Assembly (NCBI RefSeq): GCF_910592395.1
Contig: NC_088318.1
Location: forward strand, 8,186,349 to 8,250,348
DNA from: Lineus longissimus
Lineage: Eukaryota; Nemertea; Pilidiophora; Heteronemertea; Lineidae
DNA: 64,000 nt
Reading direction: 5' to 3'
Both the position numbers and the translations under genes were made by a program. Every line of letters begins with the position of its first letter. Position 1 is the first letter of the stretch. This document shows, piece by piece, positions 32,712 through 45,056 of this stretch. The notes beneath the pieces were generated by a model. The model was given only the letters and a program-made list of their open reading frames with translations. It did not search any database and had not been told where the DNA came from.

Positions 32712-34127
32712 GGGCCTTGTCCAAATTATTCGCCGAAATTCGCCGTAATTCGCCCCAAAAACGCCACAAATTCGCCTTAAATTCGCCGAAAGTCTCCGGC
32801 GAATTTTGGCGAAATTCTGACGATGTTTGGGCGATTTTGAAGGCGAATTTCGGCGAATTTATGGCGAATTATCGGCGAATTTTTGGCAAATTTTTGGCGA
32901 TTTTATGGCGAATTTCAGGCGAATTGCAGGCGAATTTCAGGCGAACTTTCGGCGAATTCCCGACGATTTTTCGACGAGTTTTTATCATTGAACGTTGGCG
33001 AAATTTATACCAGGCAAATTTCAACGAGGAGAGGCGAAGTGATAATCTCCGAAATCTGGCAAATTTCCGTGTATTTGGGCGCATTTCTTTACCAGAAAGC
33101 AGTCGCAGCTCACCCTGTTCTTTGTATCGTCATTGTATTGTCAGAATTTGTCATGTTCTTCTCAAATGTCGAAGTGTGTTACAGCCATCTTGGATAGTTG
33201 TACAGAGCCAGCTTCGAACGAGACTTTCGTTTCAAAAAAATGATTAAATTATAGCCAGCACAAAACATTAGCTATTTCTTGAATAACTGAAAATAGATTT
33301 GGATGACTAAATGAAAAATTACCAGTTAGTGTTTTTTGCCTCGTTAATGTGGTTATTCACTTATTCCTATCCTACGATACACAGCGCGACCAGATAAACG
33401 AACATAAGTGAGATCCCAAGGCAGCGACTTCAGCGCCACCGTGGGGACTAATGGTATTAGGCTGGGGATTCCCAGGTATCCTCGTGCCTACTGAATACCG
33501 GAGCGTTCAGTATTTCTCAGTGCTCTGTACATTGGCTGTACATTGGGCTTTATTCCTAGTGAATCGACGCAGCCCCGGCGGTCGAGGTTACCTGGACTAT
33601 AGTAATAATTATAATGTTTTTGCTCTGTAGACGTTCATTGAACAGTCAGTTCTACATTGACAGTGGATGTACTATTTTTGGCCAATATTTTTTATAATCC
33701 AACACAAGGTAGCTACAGATCTTCTATTTTTACGACATTGCAATGAGGAACCGGCGAGGAGGTGATTTTCGCCAGATTGTAGCGATTTGTGGCGAATTTG
33801 AGCCAGATATATTTCGATCGGCGAATTTCGGCGAAGTTCATTGAAATACCAGCGGCGATTTCTCGGCGAAATTTTGGCGAATTTGTGGCGAATTTCCGGC
33901 GAATTTGTGGCGATTTTCCGGCGAATTTGTGGCGATTTTATGGCGAATTCTCGGCGAATTTATGGCGATTTTATGGCGAATTCTCTGCGATTTCTGTCGA
34001 ACTTTCCAGCGAGTTTTTGACGATTTTTGAGGAGGTTTTGGCGAATTTTGGCGAACTTGTAAAAATTCGCCGTAAATTCGCCAGAAATTCGCCGGTGAAT
34101 TTCGGCGAATAATTTGGACAAGGCCCC
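32712..34127. mobile_element. PIF/Harbinger-like MITE built from GGCGAATTT minirepeats (1,416 bp)
   Basis: Ends GGGGCCTTGTCCAAATTATT (32712-32731) and its inverse at 34108-34127, with a 3-bp TAA duplication at 32709-32711 and 34128-34130. Inside each end lie hundreds of bases of degenerate (GGCGAATTTnn)n-type minirepeats: the left arm starts as TTCGCC units and switches to GGCGAA, and the right arm ends the same way. A 3-bp TAA/TWA duplication is typical of PIF/Harbinger, so the superfamily is inferred. The middle (about 33085-33730) is unique sequence. Long open frames across the arms are low-complexity artefacts. Confidence 0.85.
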
Positions 34128-34130
34128 TAA

Positions 34131-34656
34131 CACTTCCTATGTAAACAAGCTACGGGAGTCATTCTATACTATGACTTTTCAAATAACAGTTGTCATGGCC
34201 AATTGTACTTAGCAAATCAAGAGCAAATACAGAGAAAACTCACCCTGGTTTTCTGTCAAAACGTCTACCGTACGTAGATGAACTGAGCGCATGAATCTGG
34301 ATTTCTCTACCTGTCTTTTATCGGCAATATTAAAGGGAAACTCGTGTCAAATTTAACCATATAATGTTTTAGCTATTTTTGACCACTGACTACGTCACTT
34401 TCTCATAAATCGGTAAGGTTTTCGAATCGAAATGCACATTTTCTAGAAATTGATGGTTTAATCCCGCCCGGACGGCTTCGATACTGTTTTCGTTGATGAC
34501 ATCACAACATGAACATTTTCGCGGTCGCGGTGGTTAACATTCAGCGATTTTATAATAAATCTCATCAAAAATGGAAAATTTGAGCTTTACATTTGTGATC
34601 AACAAATAAAAACGGACGTATTTCTGCAAAGTTGTAAATCACATCATAGTATCACT
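34131..34656. other. No gene recognised
   Basis: No repeat or exon features found on either strand. Confidence 0.35.
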
Positions 34657-34660
34657 TTAA

Positions 34661-34948
34661 CCTTTTCAGTCCCGAGGGTATAGCATGCCCCCTGCCCAGG
34701 GGCATTTTTAGCAACACACAGCCTCTTCTTATTCCTGGATGCAGCCATGTGTTTCAGGTGTAAATTGATGGATCATTAAATTGATGACCACAGGACACAC
34801 TAGTATATTGGTTTATATTTCAAACAAAAGGCGGCTGCACCTGTCAAGATAACACATGTACAAGGCATGGTTGGTGGGATGGCATCCCGCTGTGGGCAAA
34901 TACAATGTAACTTATGCAGGATGCTGTCCTGCCTAGGGACTCAAAAGG
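34661..34948. mobile_element. TTAA MITE, piggyBac-type ends (288 bp)
   Basis: CCTTTTCAGTCCC at 34661-34673 and GGGACTCAAAAGG at 34936-34948 are inverted repeats with one mismatch, flanked by TTAA at 34657-34660 and 34949-34952. Non-coding. Confidence 0.85.
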
Positions 34949-34952
34949 TTAA

Positions 34953-36150
34953 TAAGAATTAGACAAAATAACCCTACAAAACGACATGTTGAAATTGAGA
35001 ATCAAAATATAGGGAAATACCACTTTCTCACTGCTCGTTATGAAATATTTAGATTGGAACTATGTCTTGAAGTGAACGTACACACTCTATATACATTTGC
35101 AAAATGGCCATCACTTTATCAGCCTCGGCTGCAATGCCTTATGTGTAGCGCGTTCAGTACATTACAGAGACAGGTAGGATCAAGGCAATTTTGCCACTTT
35201 TGACCAGACGACAATTTCCAGCTTAAAATCTGCCAATTACGGGGCATTTAATCTTTCTGCTGTGAATAGCTATAATCCTATCGAAACAATATTGGTATCC
35301 TGGCACATTTTCTTGCCCAGCTACAGCAAATTCGGATGAAAATGCAACTATTTGGCTGGAACTACTTTCGGCCAGCTCCAGTACAAACCATAAGCTCCGC
35401 CGGAAGCCAGCGTAGCTAATAAGGTTAAAAAATTTAAGTGTTTTTGAATGTTCTAAATGTTCTTAGTTTACTTTTCTGGTTTAGGTCTTTCCTTTTATCA
35501 TTATACAGAAATTTAAAGAAAAGCATTAATGTAGTCGTGTGAACATGAACATGAACATAGTAAATAAATGTCCTTAGAAATATGAAAGAAAACGTCTTTA
35601 GATTTAGAAATAAGATGATGTTTTCCTGTTTTGGAAACACAGGGAAATAAATTTAGAAATAGGCTTTCACAATTCACTGTCTTCGTTGTTATAATTTAAT
35701 AGGAAAATCAGCTGATCATCTTCTGAAAGGGTATTGAATGATGATAAAGAATTAATTTCACAAAAACATTTTGTCCGGTGTTCATAATTTAATGGACTCT
35801 TGAGAAGGAAATGTCTCTCATCTTCAATTGGACTTAGATTATGGACCAATTATGGAGCGCCTTCAGTACAAAAATTCTAAGTGACATTTTTCAAATAAAT
35901 ATATTTTTCAGTTTCAAAAGATCTGTACAGCCTAAATCCAATTGACTTGAGATAATAATATTGATACATGATTTTTCCCCTTTTTTTTAACCTGGGTCTA
36001 CTTACTTATATGGGGCACCTTCTGTGCACCAATTTTGTGGCATTTTTGAATTATATTTTTTTCAGTTTCAAAAATCTGTACAGCCTGAATCAAAGAAGAA
36101 ATCATCAGATCCTACAATGTCTAATGAAATGTTTCCCTTTGAGTTGAGAT
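34953..36150. other. No gene recognised over 1.2 kb
   Basis: AT-rich. TTTTTCAGTTTCAAAA occurs near 35905 and 36059 with AAATCTGTACAGCCT after each, a loose ~150-bp duplication. No coding features. Confidence 0.4.
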
Positions 36151-37043
36151 GATAGTCATATTAGGCCGACTATGTTTTCAGATATCGCCTCTTGTGACCA
36201 AATGGTGAATCAAATCAGACTGAACTTAGGCCAACCTTACCTTTGGGATAATGTGCAACAAATATGAACTTAATTGTCATTGCAGTTAAGAAACATGCAT
36301 AGTTTGGCCGCCAAACAGCAAATTCACGGCATTTGACCTCTATCACCTTGAAAAGTAGGTCAAATCAAAAATGTATATAATATGTAATGTATCCTTGCTG
36401 GGAGTACCAACCATAACAACTTTATCAAATACGAATCACTAATGAGTGAGATATCACACTTTCTAAGTTTTCACTTTTTGCCCTCTGGTGTCCAAGTCGA
36501 GAAACAGATCAAACCAAAATTCAGTGTCAAAGGTAACCTGACCTAGGGGGGTCTTGTGTACAAAGTTTCAAGCCCATAGCCCCAGCAGTTACAAAACGTG
36601 TCACAGTTACGCTCAAACGGCCAATTTACGCCAATTGACCTCTATGACCTTGAAAAAGAGGTAAAAAAAAAACCTCTATAATATGTGATGTATCCTGATT
36701 AGGAATACCTACAATAAAAATGTCATCAAAAACATATCACTAATAAGTGAGATATCACACTTTTTGTGTTTTCAGTTTTGGCCCCCTGGTGGCCAAGTCA
36801 AGCATCCGATCAGACCAAAAAAGAGTGTCAGAGTTCATCTAACCTAGTGGGTCATGCATGAAAACTTCCAAGCTCATGGCTCTGCCAATTAAGAAATGTG
36901 CCACAGTTACACTCAAACGGCAAATGTACGCCATTTTACCTCTGTGACCTTGAAAAGAAGGTCAAATCAAAAACACATAAGATATGCGATATATTCTTGC
37001 TAGGAGTACCTACCATAAAAATTTCATCAAAAACGAATCACTA
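36151..37043 (+). mobile_element. Family-A element fragment (copy A6)
   Basis: Two and a half units of ~340 bp with GCCATTTGACC, GTGAGATATCACACTTT and TTGGCCCCCTGGTGGCCAAG. It is cut at AATCACTAATG, where the head of A7 starts. Confidence 0.65.
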
Positions 37044-38056
37044 ATGAAACGGCCAGGGGCCATTGTGCTCACTGTATAGATATTTGGTGCTTTGGAATTC
37101 ATCCTGGTTAAGAAATATTGTACATGTATAGCATATTGGTCAAACCAAAGTTGGTATGACATGTGATGTATCGTTGCTTGGAGTAAGTACCATAAGAACA
37201 TCATCAAAAACAAGTCACTAATAAACGAGATATTGCACTTTTTACCTATTTTAGTTTTGGCCTTCTGGTAGCCAAGTTGAGTACCAGATCAGATCGAAAT
37301 TCGGTGGCCAAGTGACATGACGTATGGAGTCATGTGTACCAAATTTCAAGTTCATAGCTTTAGTGGTTAAGAAACGTGCCATAATTACACTCAAACGACT
37401 AGTTTACGCCATTTGACCTCTGCGACCTTGAAGAGCTGGTCATATGTGATGTATCCTTGCTCAGAGAACCTACCTTAAAATGTTATTTAAAACGAATCAC
37501 TAATACGCGAGATATCACACTTTCTAGGTTTTCACTTTTGGCCCCCTGGTGGCCAAGTCGAGAGTCAGACTGGACTGAAATTCAGGGACAGAGGTCACCT
37601 GACCTAGGGAGTCCTTTGTACAAAGTCTCAAGTTCATAGTCTTAGGAGTTAAGAAACGTGCCACAGTTACGCTCAAGTGGTCAATTTACGCCATTTGACC
37701 TCTGTGACCTTGAAAAGTAGGCCAAATCATAAACAAGTACGATATATGATATATCCTTGCTAGGAGCACCTACCATAAAAATTTCTTTAAATACAAATCA
37801 CTAATAAGTGAGATATCGCACTATTTATGTTTTCAGTTTTGGCCCCCTAGTTGCTAAGTCAAGAATCAGACTGGACAGAAATTCAGTGTCAAAGGTCATC
37901 TGACCTAGGGTGTCATGCATACAAAGTTTTGAGTCCATAGCCCTAGCGGTTAAGAAGGTTAAGAAACGTGCCACTGTTTTTGAAATGGGATACGACGGGC
38001 GACGACGACGGACACAGCGCTATTGTATAGACTCATCGTACCGGTGAGCCAAAAAC
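37044..38056 (+). mobile_element. Family-A element (copy A7), most complete
   Basis: Head AAACGGCCAGGGGCCATTGT, then GCTCAC; body of about two and a half ~340-bp units; tail GACGACGACGGACACAGCGC and GTACCGGTGAGCCAAAAACA. It contains the uninterrupted CCTGGTTAAGAAA and ATAGCTTTAGTGGTTAAGAAACG segments that are broken by TTAA elements elsewhere in the window. Confidence 0.75.
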
Positions 38057-38758
38057 AGAAAGCTTCTGTTGTACGTTACAAATATCTCAGTGGTGTGCTG
38101 AGGTATGGCCACACTAACACGACCTTTATTCAGTAGAAAATTGTCACGAGCAACCTTGTCAACGACTGAACCAAATCGGGCGAGCTTCGTATTATTCCTC
38201 TGCTACATAGATTCCCTGTCCACTGATATCAATGGTTTTAACCACCTAGTAGTGGAAGTATCTGGTTGCGTTTTTTCTGGACCACCCTGTATAATCATAA
38301 TGTTTTCACTACTGGTACATTTTTTTTTACAATAGATGCATATACCTGAGGGCCCCACTTTAATAATATTGCCTTTCCTGACCACTTAGACTCACTGAAT
38401 TCACCACAATACTTACCCTACTACACATTCTGGTGAGTATCTCTGATATCACACTCTTGACTCGAAGATATGGCTCAATTTCTGAAGCAGAAAATTAGTT
38501 TAGGATAAACATGTCATTAGTCATCAGCCACTACAAATTGGAAACCGCCAAGAGACTGCGTATATCCAACGCGAATTGTACTAAAAATATCCGAAGCCCG
38601 CAGACAAATTTTCACTCACAAATTAAGTCGAAAATTCCCTCCCCCAGTCAAATATGTCTGGGCGTTGCATGCATGTACCAATTTTCTTGGGGAAGGGGGT
38701 CATTTTCAGTTAAAAACTAAGGTGTAAATCCCTGAGAAAATGTGCTCACCTGGGAATG
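38057..38758. other. No gene recognised; possible diverged family-A head at the right
   Basis: AAATGTGCTCACCTGGGAATGA just before 38760 resembles the family-A head (GTGCTCACCT). Nothing else is supported. Confidence 0.35.
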
Positions 38759-38763
38759 ATTAA

Positions 38764-39162
38764 CTCTTTCAGTGCCAAGGACGTACATGTACGTCCTAAA
38801 TATTAAGGTATTTTAGTTCCTCCAGACGACACCAGATGTCCCCAGCTACTCAAATGTGGTTCATATGGTTTCTCTGGCCTGGGGCGTCCAAATTGAATAA
38901 TTTTTTCGACTGAGAGGGTGGGGTGGGGTTTGCCACCCCTCATTTTAGGTGAAAAATGGTGAAAATCGGCCAAAAATACCACTCCCTCAAAAAAATTTAG
39001 AACATAATCCTAGTATGCCCCTACTTATTACTGCTGTTTTATTGAAACAGGAGGTAAAGACAAAGGTTTTGAAGAATTTTGATGAGTGTATCTCAATTAT
39101 TTTTGTGAGATTTTGGGTAGTGACAATGCCAAAAAATGCCCAAATCCTGGGCACTGAAAGAG
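38764..39162. mobile_element. TTAA MITE with 13-bp TIRs and an 18-bp palindrome (399 bp)
   Basis: CTCTTTCAGTGCC at 38764-38776 and GGCACTGAAAGAG at 39150-39162 are perfect inverted repeats flanked by TTAA (38760-38763 and 39163-39166). GGACGTACATGTACGTCC at 38779-38796 is a perfect palindrome 3 bases inside the left TIR, the same layout as the piggyBac at 22095. This supports a piggyBac origin. Non-coding. Confidence 0.9.
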
Positions 39163-39199
39163 TTAAGTGGTAGATGAAAAGAGACATGGCGGTTAAATT

Positions 39200-39646
39200 G
39201 ACTTTTTAATATGACAAAATGTGGCACTATCAATGACACTTTTAGAGTTTGTCCTCTGTGAACTTGATAACTAGGTCACAATTGACCTAAATTGGGTCAA
39301 CTCGTTCAGATGGCCCAATAGGTGCCAACATAACAAATTTGAAGAGTCTGTGACAAGTAGTAGTGAAACATACCACCTGCAGTCAAATTTTAGAGTTTGA
39401 CTTTTCTGACCTTGGAAACTAGGTCAAGGTCAAAATGTTATTAGTACTATGTTAATCTTGATCATTTTGGTCAATGATGCACATTTGAAGATCACACAGT
39501 GAATGTGTCTTGATATATGACAGACATTGAATTTTATGACCTGCCCTACATACACCTGAAAAGTAGGTCACATTCACCAGAGTTTTTGTTAATATGCACA
39601 GATGATTAATAGGTGTCTAAATATCAAATTTGAAGAGACTAGTAAA
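39200..39646 (+). mobile_element. Diverged HINE-like body
   Basis: Repeated GACCTTGGAAACTAGGTCAAGG-like and CAAATTTGAAGAnnCT segments about 150 bases apart, similar in plan to family-A bodies but distinct in sequence. No head or tail is assigned. Confidence 0.4.
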
Positions 39647-39653
39647 ATTTAAA

Positions 39654-40425
39654 AGAGACTTACCTGAAAGTTCAAGTTTGATTGTGATTCTATCGAACCC
39701 TCAATCGGGAATGGAGTAATAACATGAGATAGCAGACGCTAACTAACCATACTTGAACATTGGAGAGGGAACGAGAATACCACGGAAAGAAGGGAAAGGG
39801 CACAACAAAACAAGAAACACATGAACACAGTGGAATTAATGACCATCAAAATGCACATAAACCAACCGGAATGAAGGGTGGACATGTTATTACTCCATTC
39901 CAGATTGAGGGTTCGATAGAATTGTTATGGTGCAAATCTTTGACGATTTGGAAGATATGTATATTGTTCATTATTCTATCATTCTCCAATTTTACTTTTA
40001 CCTTCTGATATATGAATTAACATAGCATGGTCAGGATTTACATTTAAACAATGGTTTTATGATTAGTATTAATGAGCATGTTATAGAAGTAGGATTAGCC
40101 ACTCCAAAACATGTTACTGTTTACAATGGTTTTGCATTGTTTGTATTTCTGTCTCTAGGTAATTTATGTCGTTAGTTACAAGTTTTCTTGGTGAATCTAA
40201 TGTTATTATGGAGTAATTCAGGTTTCGACTCCAGACTGGGAACACACATATTTGGACTTCCAATCTGTATTTGTAATTGCAACTGTCAATGTATTTGCTT
40301 TCATGAAAGTTTATTGAATTAGAAGAAGTGAACAGAACCTACAGGACTCCAACTTATTTCCACCGATAGTCTTTTTTTCCCCATAATAGAATCTAAATCA
40401 AACTTCAACTTACAGGTAAGTCTCT
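39654..40425. mobile_element. Inverted-repeat element with splice-donor-like ends (~770 bp)
   Basis: AGAGACTTACCTG at 39654-39666 and CAGGTAAGTCTCT at 40413-40425 are exact inverted repeats, and similarity continues inwards (AAGTTTGATTGTGATTCTAT versus ATAGAATCTAAATCAAACTT). A second inverted pair, near 39688-39724 and 39885-39922, shares ATTGAGGGTTCGATAGAA. TTTAA(A) lies on both sides, so a TTAA-type duplication is possible but not certain. Confidence 0.6.
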
Positions 40426-40645
40426 TTAAATTTTTTAATTCTAGCTCACCCATTAATCATGGTCAGTATGTAATCCCATGAGACTTAAAAGCCTTGTGTC
40501 TGAAAAACGACCAGAAATACGGGATTAATAGAAACAGTTTAGGAAGCTATGCAACAAGACCATAACAATATCAAACCATAGGTATGAAATTAACAATCCC
40601 TCTACAAAGAATGGGTAGGTAGGCTACCAGCCACACCATCAATTA

Positions 40646-42725
40646 ACAAGAGGCCCAAGGGCCTGGCGCTCAGCTGGATGACCTAATAACATAGGACTAA
40701 GGGTGTAAAGTAGTAAATATCAGCTTTATACTACTGTTTGAAGGTCAAGAGAACACGTTATACCACTAAAATTTCCAATGCAGAGCTGCCAGCTGGATGA
40801 AATATGATTGAACTAATCAGCCATGGTATGTAAATATTACAGGAGGCAACGGAAGATATCCCTAGTTCAGTATGTTGTATCGGTAGCTTTACAGAAAAGA
40901 AGTGTCAGAGAGGATGAGACTTCTCCATGGACAACTGTGGTATGTCCAGGCTGGGTTGTACAGCACAAGGATACAAAATTCTGTCTGTAATTGAGAGGTA
41001 TCCTGATTTAACAGAGGTCAAAATAAATCGAAATGACCAGTTTGGGACTAACACCACTGTCTTTTTTTTTGATAAGGTAGAGATTACAGGAGTCAACAAA
41101 ATTAATTTTATTGAGAGAAATTGACCTGTCCTGCAGGTGATTGGAATTTACAATACAAAGGGTCGTTTTCATATTTGAAAATCCCTTCATAATCAAGGGC
41201 TACCTCTGACTAAAACAGCACCCATAAACAATAGACCACCAATTTGACCCCAGCTCCTAACTGCGGGAAAACCCAAGTCCAGCAACCAAAAGTACCAAAA
41301 ATACATTTTTGTTTACATTTGAACTGCACACATGCGTTTGTTTACAATTTCCTGCGAAATCTCGAAAATCAGGTGACCTGCAATCGTGGATTGAAAATAA
41401 CATTTATCTGGGTTCAGCAGGTCAGCAGGTATACCGGCTGTTTCAATCATCCCCCTACAGCCAGCTGTTCAAAAGGTAATGTTATTCACCCCACAGGGAG
41501 TGCAGGTAATTGATTAAGCCCCTGCATAACTTAACAGCAATGGCTTGGCTTCTGTGAGTGGTAAGGAGAATTGACAGGGTCCGATTAAAAATCCCTCATT
41601 TCTGCTTTGCTGAAGTAAATTTTTGAATAAAACCAAGACGTTGCATCAGGGTAAGGTGTCACCACCATTCATGCAAAATTTCAAGGCGATCCAACGCCTC
41701 CAAGTGTGACTTTATTCGTCCCCCTTCTAATATTATTATATAGAAGATTTAGACCAGCGATGACGTCATTTCTGGTGATTCCCTATGTTGTCCAATGAAC
41801 GCTTTTTAAAGTGTGCCATTTGGCATGCATTAGCATGCAATGTATTTTATCAACGCTGACAATTGCCGAACAGAATGCCGTAGCTCTGTCAATTTGCAAT
41901 CAATTTTTATGGGAGTAACATTATTGTGTTGCTTAAAACGTCTACTTTTTACTCATGTAAGAATCGTAGTACTAAAAACTAATATGCAAACAGAATCATG
42001 CCGATTCACTGCACATACTGTGGGAATTCTCCACTTCAAAATACATCGCGAACAGAGCGTGCACTTCCGATATCGTTTTCACAGAATTGTGGCCAAATTT
42101 TCAAGAACTAATTTCTGAAAGTATTCCCTTAAGACCTTATGACTACCCACTGAAAGGAACTAGTGATAATATCGCCTACTTGACTAGTTTTTAGCAGAAA
42201 ATTGGTTACTTGTTGCAAAATCAGTCTTCCATCTTTACACTGGTCACAGTGGGTATGCTGAAATATAGTCTGGTTCCCTGGCCAATTCAATGCGCAGAAT
42301 ACAACTGCGCAACTATACGTCATAACCCGGGCTTTTGAATCGTCAAAAAATCTGTCAAATGTGCCTGTAGCGCCAACTGACGGTGAAAACTAAACTAATT
42401 CCACTACAAGTCAAAATGAAAAATTATTAAAAAATATTCGGCCAGATTTGAAAACAATATTTCCTCTGTGGCCCGAGGTATAAAGGAAAGAAGTTTAAAC
42501 TTCCCGATGACCTCATTCGCCGAATGTAGGTCGGATCGCGCTGATTTTTGGTTTCTGAGTTCCCCTTGGGCTACTCCTAATTTAGCAGCGTCAGCAAAGC
42601 GCCTAGGTCTTACGGTTACAAAATGCCCAAAATTGACATGGAAGGATGGCAGGATGGCAGGAAGGACGGACACCATTCCCTTATTATATTACCAGCTTCG
42701 CTGACTTTGTCAGCTGAGCTAAAAA
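40646..42725 (+). mobile_element. HINE-like element, family B (copy B2)
   Basis: Head ACAAGAGGCCCAAGGGCCTG, then GCGCTCAGCTGGATG; tail GGACGGACACC, then GCTGACTTTGTCAGCTGAGCTAAAAA. Its left 500 bases are more than 90% identical to 60348-60850. Its right part (42350-42720) matches the two sides of the 4.7-kb insertion at 54165-58871 and so supplies that insertion's empty site. Short frames such as 40927-41124 are shared with the other copy but interrupted by indels. Non-coding as far as seen. Confidence 0.7.
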
Positions 42726-43929
42726 GTATGAAAGTTTGTGTAGTAGTACAATGATGGTGCAACTTTCAATCAGTGTAAAAATACGTCCCTATAAATAAGC
42801 CTACGTTTGCAAAGGCACAAGGAGCCAAATAGATTATGCTAATACCAACGTTTAGCAGAAGTATCGAGGGTAAAAACCACAGGAATTAATTCGCTACGGC
42901 TGAGATCTATCATAACAATATATCGTGAAAAATAGCACATATAAGCTGGAAAACTATGAATTAGCTAGTTTCGTATGTTTCAGACAACATTTAAGTGTAA
43001 ACTGTAGATGTAGCTCATTGCCATATACACATCAGTGGACCCATGCTGACAAAAGGAACAAGACAGGTGATTCGTGTAGAACCTTTGACCAGTTTGGAAA
43101 ACTAAAAGAGGAATGTTGTATACGCTATCAATTTCTACAGACAACACTGAAGGGGTCATATGACGGTAAAAATACCAGAGAATCAATGTGCAGAAAACCG
43201 TCATCGGAAGTGTCACCAAGTGACATCGGTGTGCATGGTTGTGTGTGTGTGTGTCTGGATGAAGAGTTTAGTGTGATTGTGATATATGGAGGTAAAGTGT
43301 GTGGTGTGGTATGATTAGTGTGCATGATTGGTGTGTGTGGCGCTGCGGAGGTACTTCCTGTGACCAATGCATGGTGCTGAGAGGAATGTATATATTTTGA
43401 AGTTTATTTTATTCATTGGGGCTTTGGGTAAGTCTATATTGTGCCAAGAGGGTGAGTGTGTTATAGTTATGATAGGAGTGCAAAGAGGTTAGATTTAGTA
43501 AGGGAGTTTGGTCTCTTTAAGCCTGTGACCTAGATGCACTCTGCTTGGTCAAGCCTGTATATATTAAGGAGATAGCTTTTCTGCTAAATAAGGAGTTCTA
43601 GTTTGTAACTTTGGTTATTTGTAATTCTGCTCTTTGCACTTTCCAGTTCCTCAGTTGAGGCGATGAATATACAACAAGTCAAAAGAGTCCTGTGTAGAGT
43701 TGTTTTGTGAGAAAGCTTGAATCATAGTAGAATTAAATTACTCTCTTTTATAGAGTCAAAATGACGATAAGTAGGGCAATAGCCAGAATGTAGATATGCT
43801 CTTGCCAGTGAACAGTAAATAATACTGGTATGGCATAACAAATAGTTTGTGCAAGGCGCGTGATCCGGTGCTTACCGAAGAACGGTGCTAGAAATCGAAC
43901 ACGCTATTAGTATTTGAAGGTTTCCATAA
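42726..43929. other. No gene supported; solo-LTR-like stretch possible near 43459-43674
   Basis: A 129-codon open frame at 42925-43314 has no recognisable domain and overlaps a (GT)n run. Between about 43459 and 43674 the sequence begins TGTTATAG, has TATATATTAAGGAG and ends ATACAACA. This recalls an LTR, but no matching target duplication or internal retroelement sequence was found. Confidence 0.3.
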
Positions 43930-44235
43930 CAAAGGCCAACAAATCTAGCAAGTTTCAAGTCAATAGCACCAGTAGTTACGAAATGTGCCAACATCGGCCA
44001 ATTACGCTATTTGACCGGTGACTTTGAAAAGTAGGACAAATCAAAAACCTGTGTGATATATCATGTATCATCATTACCACCCTGTGGTAAAATGAGGAAT
44101 CGGACCTGACAAAAATTTCTCTAGTGTCATTTCATAGGGTAACATATGCACTAAGTTTCAAGTTGAAAGCTCCAGCAGTTACAAAACTTTACCTTGCTTA
44201 CTGAAGACGACAACGGACACTGTGCCAAAGGATAA
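43930..44235 (+). mobile_element. Family-A element fragment (copy A9)
   Basis: AAGTTTCAAGTCAATAGCACC, GTTACGAAATGTGCC, ACGCTATTTGACCGGTGACTTTGA and GACGACAACGGACACTGTG. No clear head. Confidence 0.55.
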
Positions 44236-44536
44236 CCTCCCTAGTACCATATAAATTTCGTTGAATTGATAGAACCAGAAGTATTAAGGTAGCAGGAAGG
44301 GGTGGGCGTTTGTGGTTTCTGAGTGTTAGGGGGTACAGTGGTGTCTAATGACTGTGCTTTAAGAGAGACTAGGCTCTTTAAGCATAGTCAACAGACATGT
44401 GGTTTCAGTATTAGGTCCTTCATTGTAGCAATGCGTAAATGTGGGCAATTTTGGTCGGTCCGTCATTTTTTATGACCAAGCAGCTTCTAGAGTGACTCAA
44501 CCACTCTCTTGATTACAGTGGCCACCTCAGCTCCAC

Positions 44537-44667
44537 CAAGCGGGGCCTATTGGTATATGACTAAGTAGCTTCGCGCTACGCACCATTCTGGGAAAAGTCA
44601 ATGAGGAAGTATGCTCATTAGCATAATCTATTCTTAGCTCCAGCTCGAGGTAATCTTGCACAGTGTT
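44537..44667 (+). repeat. Repeat J, copy 1
   Basis: CCAAGCGGGGCCTATTGGTA, then AGCTTCGCGCTACGCACCAT, ending CACAGTGTTTCT. It recurs at 48087-48237 with near identity. Confidence 0.8.
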
Positions 44668-45035
44668 TCTTCGGCCCAGATACATTGCGATGGAAAACGC
44701 CTAGCACAAAGAACGCCTGGCTTGCGCCAGACTATTAAGTGAAGAAGGTCTGGCTGCGCGAGACTACTTTGATAACTAGAGGCCCAAGGGCCTGGCGCTC
44801 AGCTGAGTTGTTGCTGCGTTGTTCGTATATATTACATTACTCGTCAAACTCTACTAAACTAAGGACTCAAAGCCTAAGGATATTAGCTTCTGGATGTGTA
44901 ACAGTGAATTACGGTAGACTGGCGCAATCTACTTCAAGCAAGCTCCACCCTTGCAATGTGTGCGCAAACAGATAACCTAACCTATATTGGACCATCAATT
45001 CTACACACAGCAAAATGATTCATCCTCAGCTGTTG

Positions 45036-45056
45036 CCATGATGATGATGATGATGA
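45036..45056 (+). repeat. ATG trinucleotide microsatellite
   Basis: Six ATG units in ATGATGATGATGATGATG. Confidence 0.85.

Noticed and set aside
32717-33247. 176-codon open frame and its mirror frames
   Set aside because: It is translation of GGCGAATTT minirepeats in a MITE arm; residues repeat (FGEF, RRIFGE) and similar frames occur on both strands and in the right arm at 33789-34112.
42925-43314. 129-codon open frame ending VHGCVCVCLDEE
   Set aside because: No domain, overlaps a GT microsatellite, and no splice or promoter context supports it.
43459-43674. Solo LTR of a Ty3/gypsy-type element
   Set aside because: TG...CA-like ends and a TATA-like motif exist, but flanks share no 4-6 bp duplication and no primer-binding or coding part is near.
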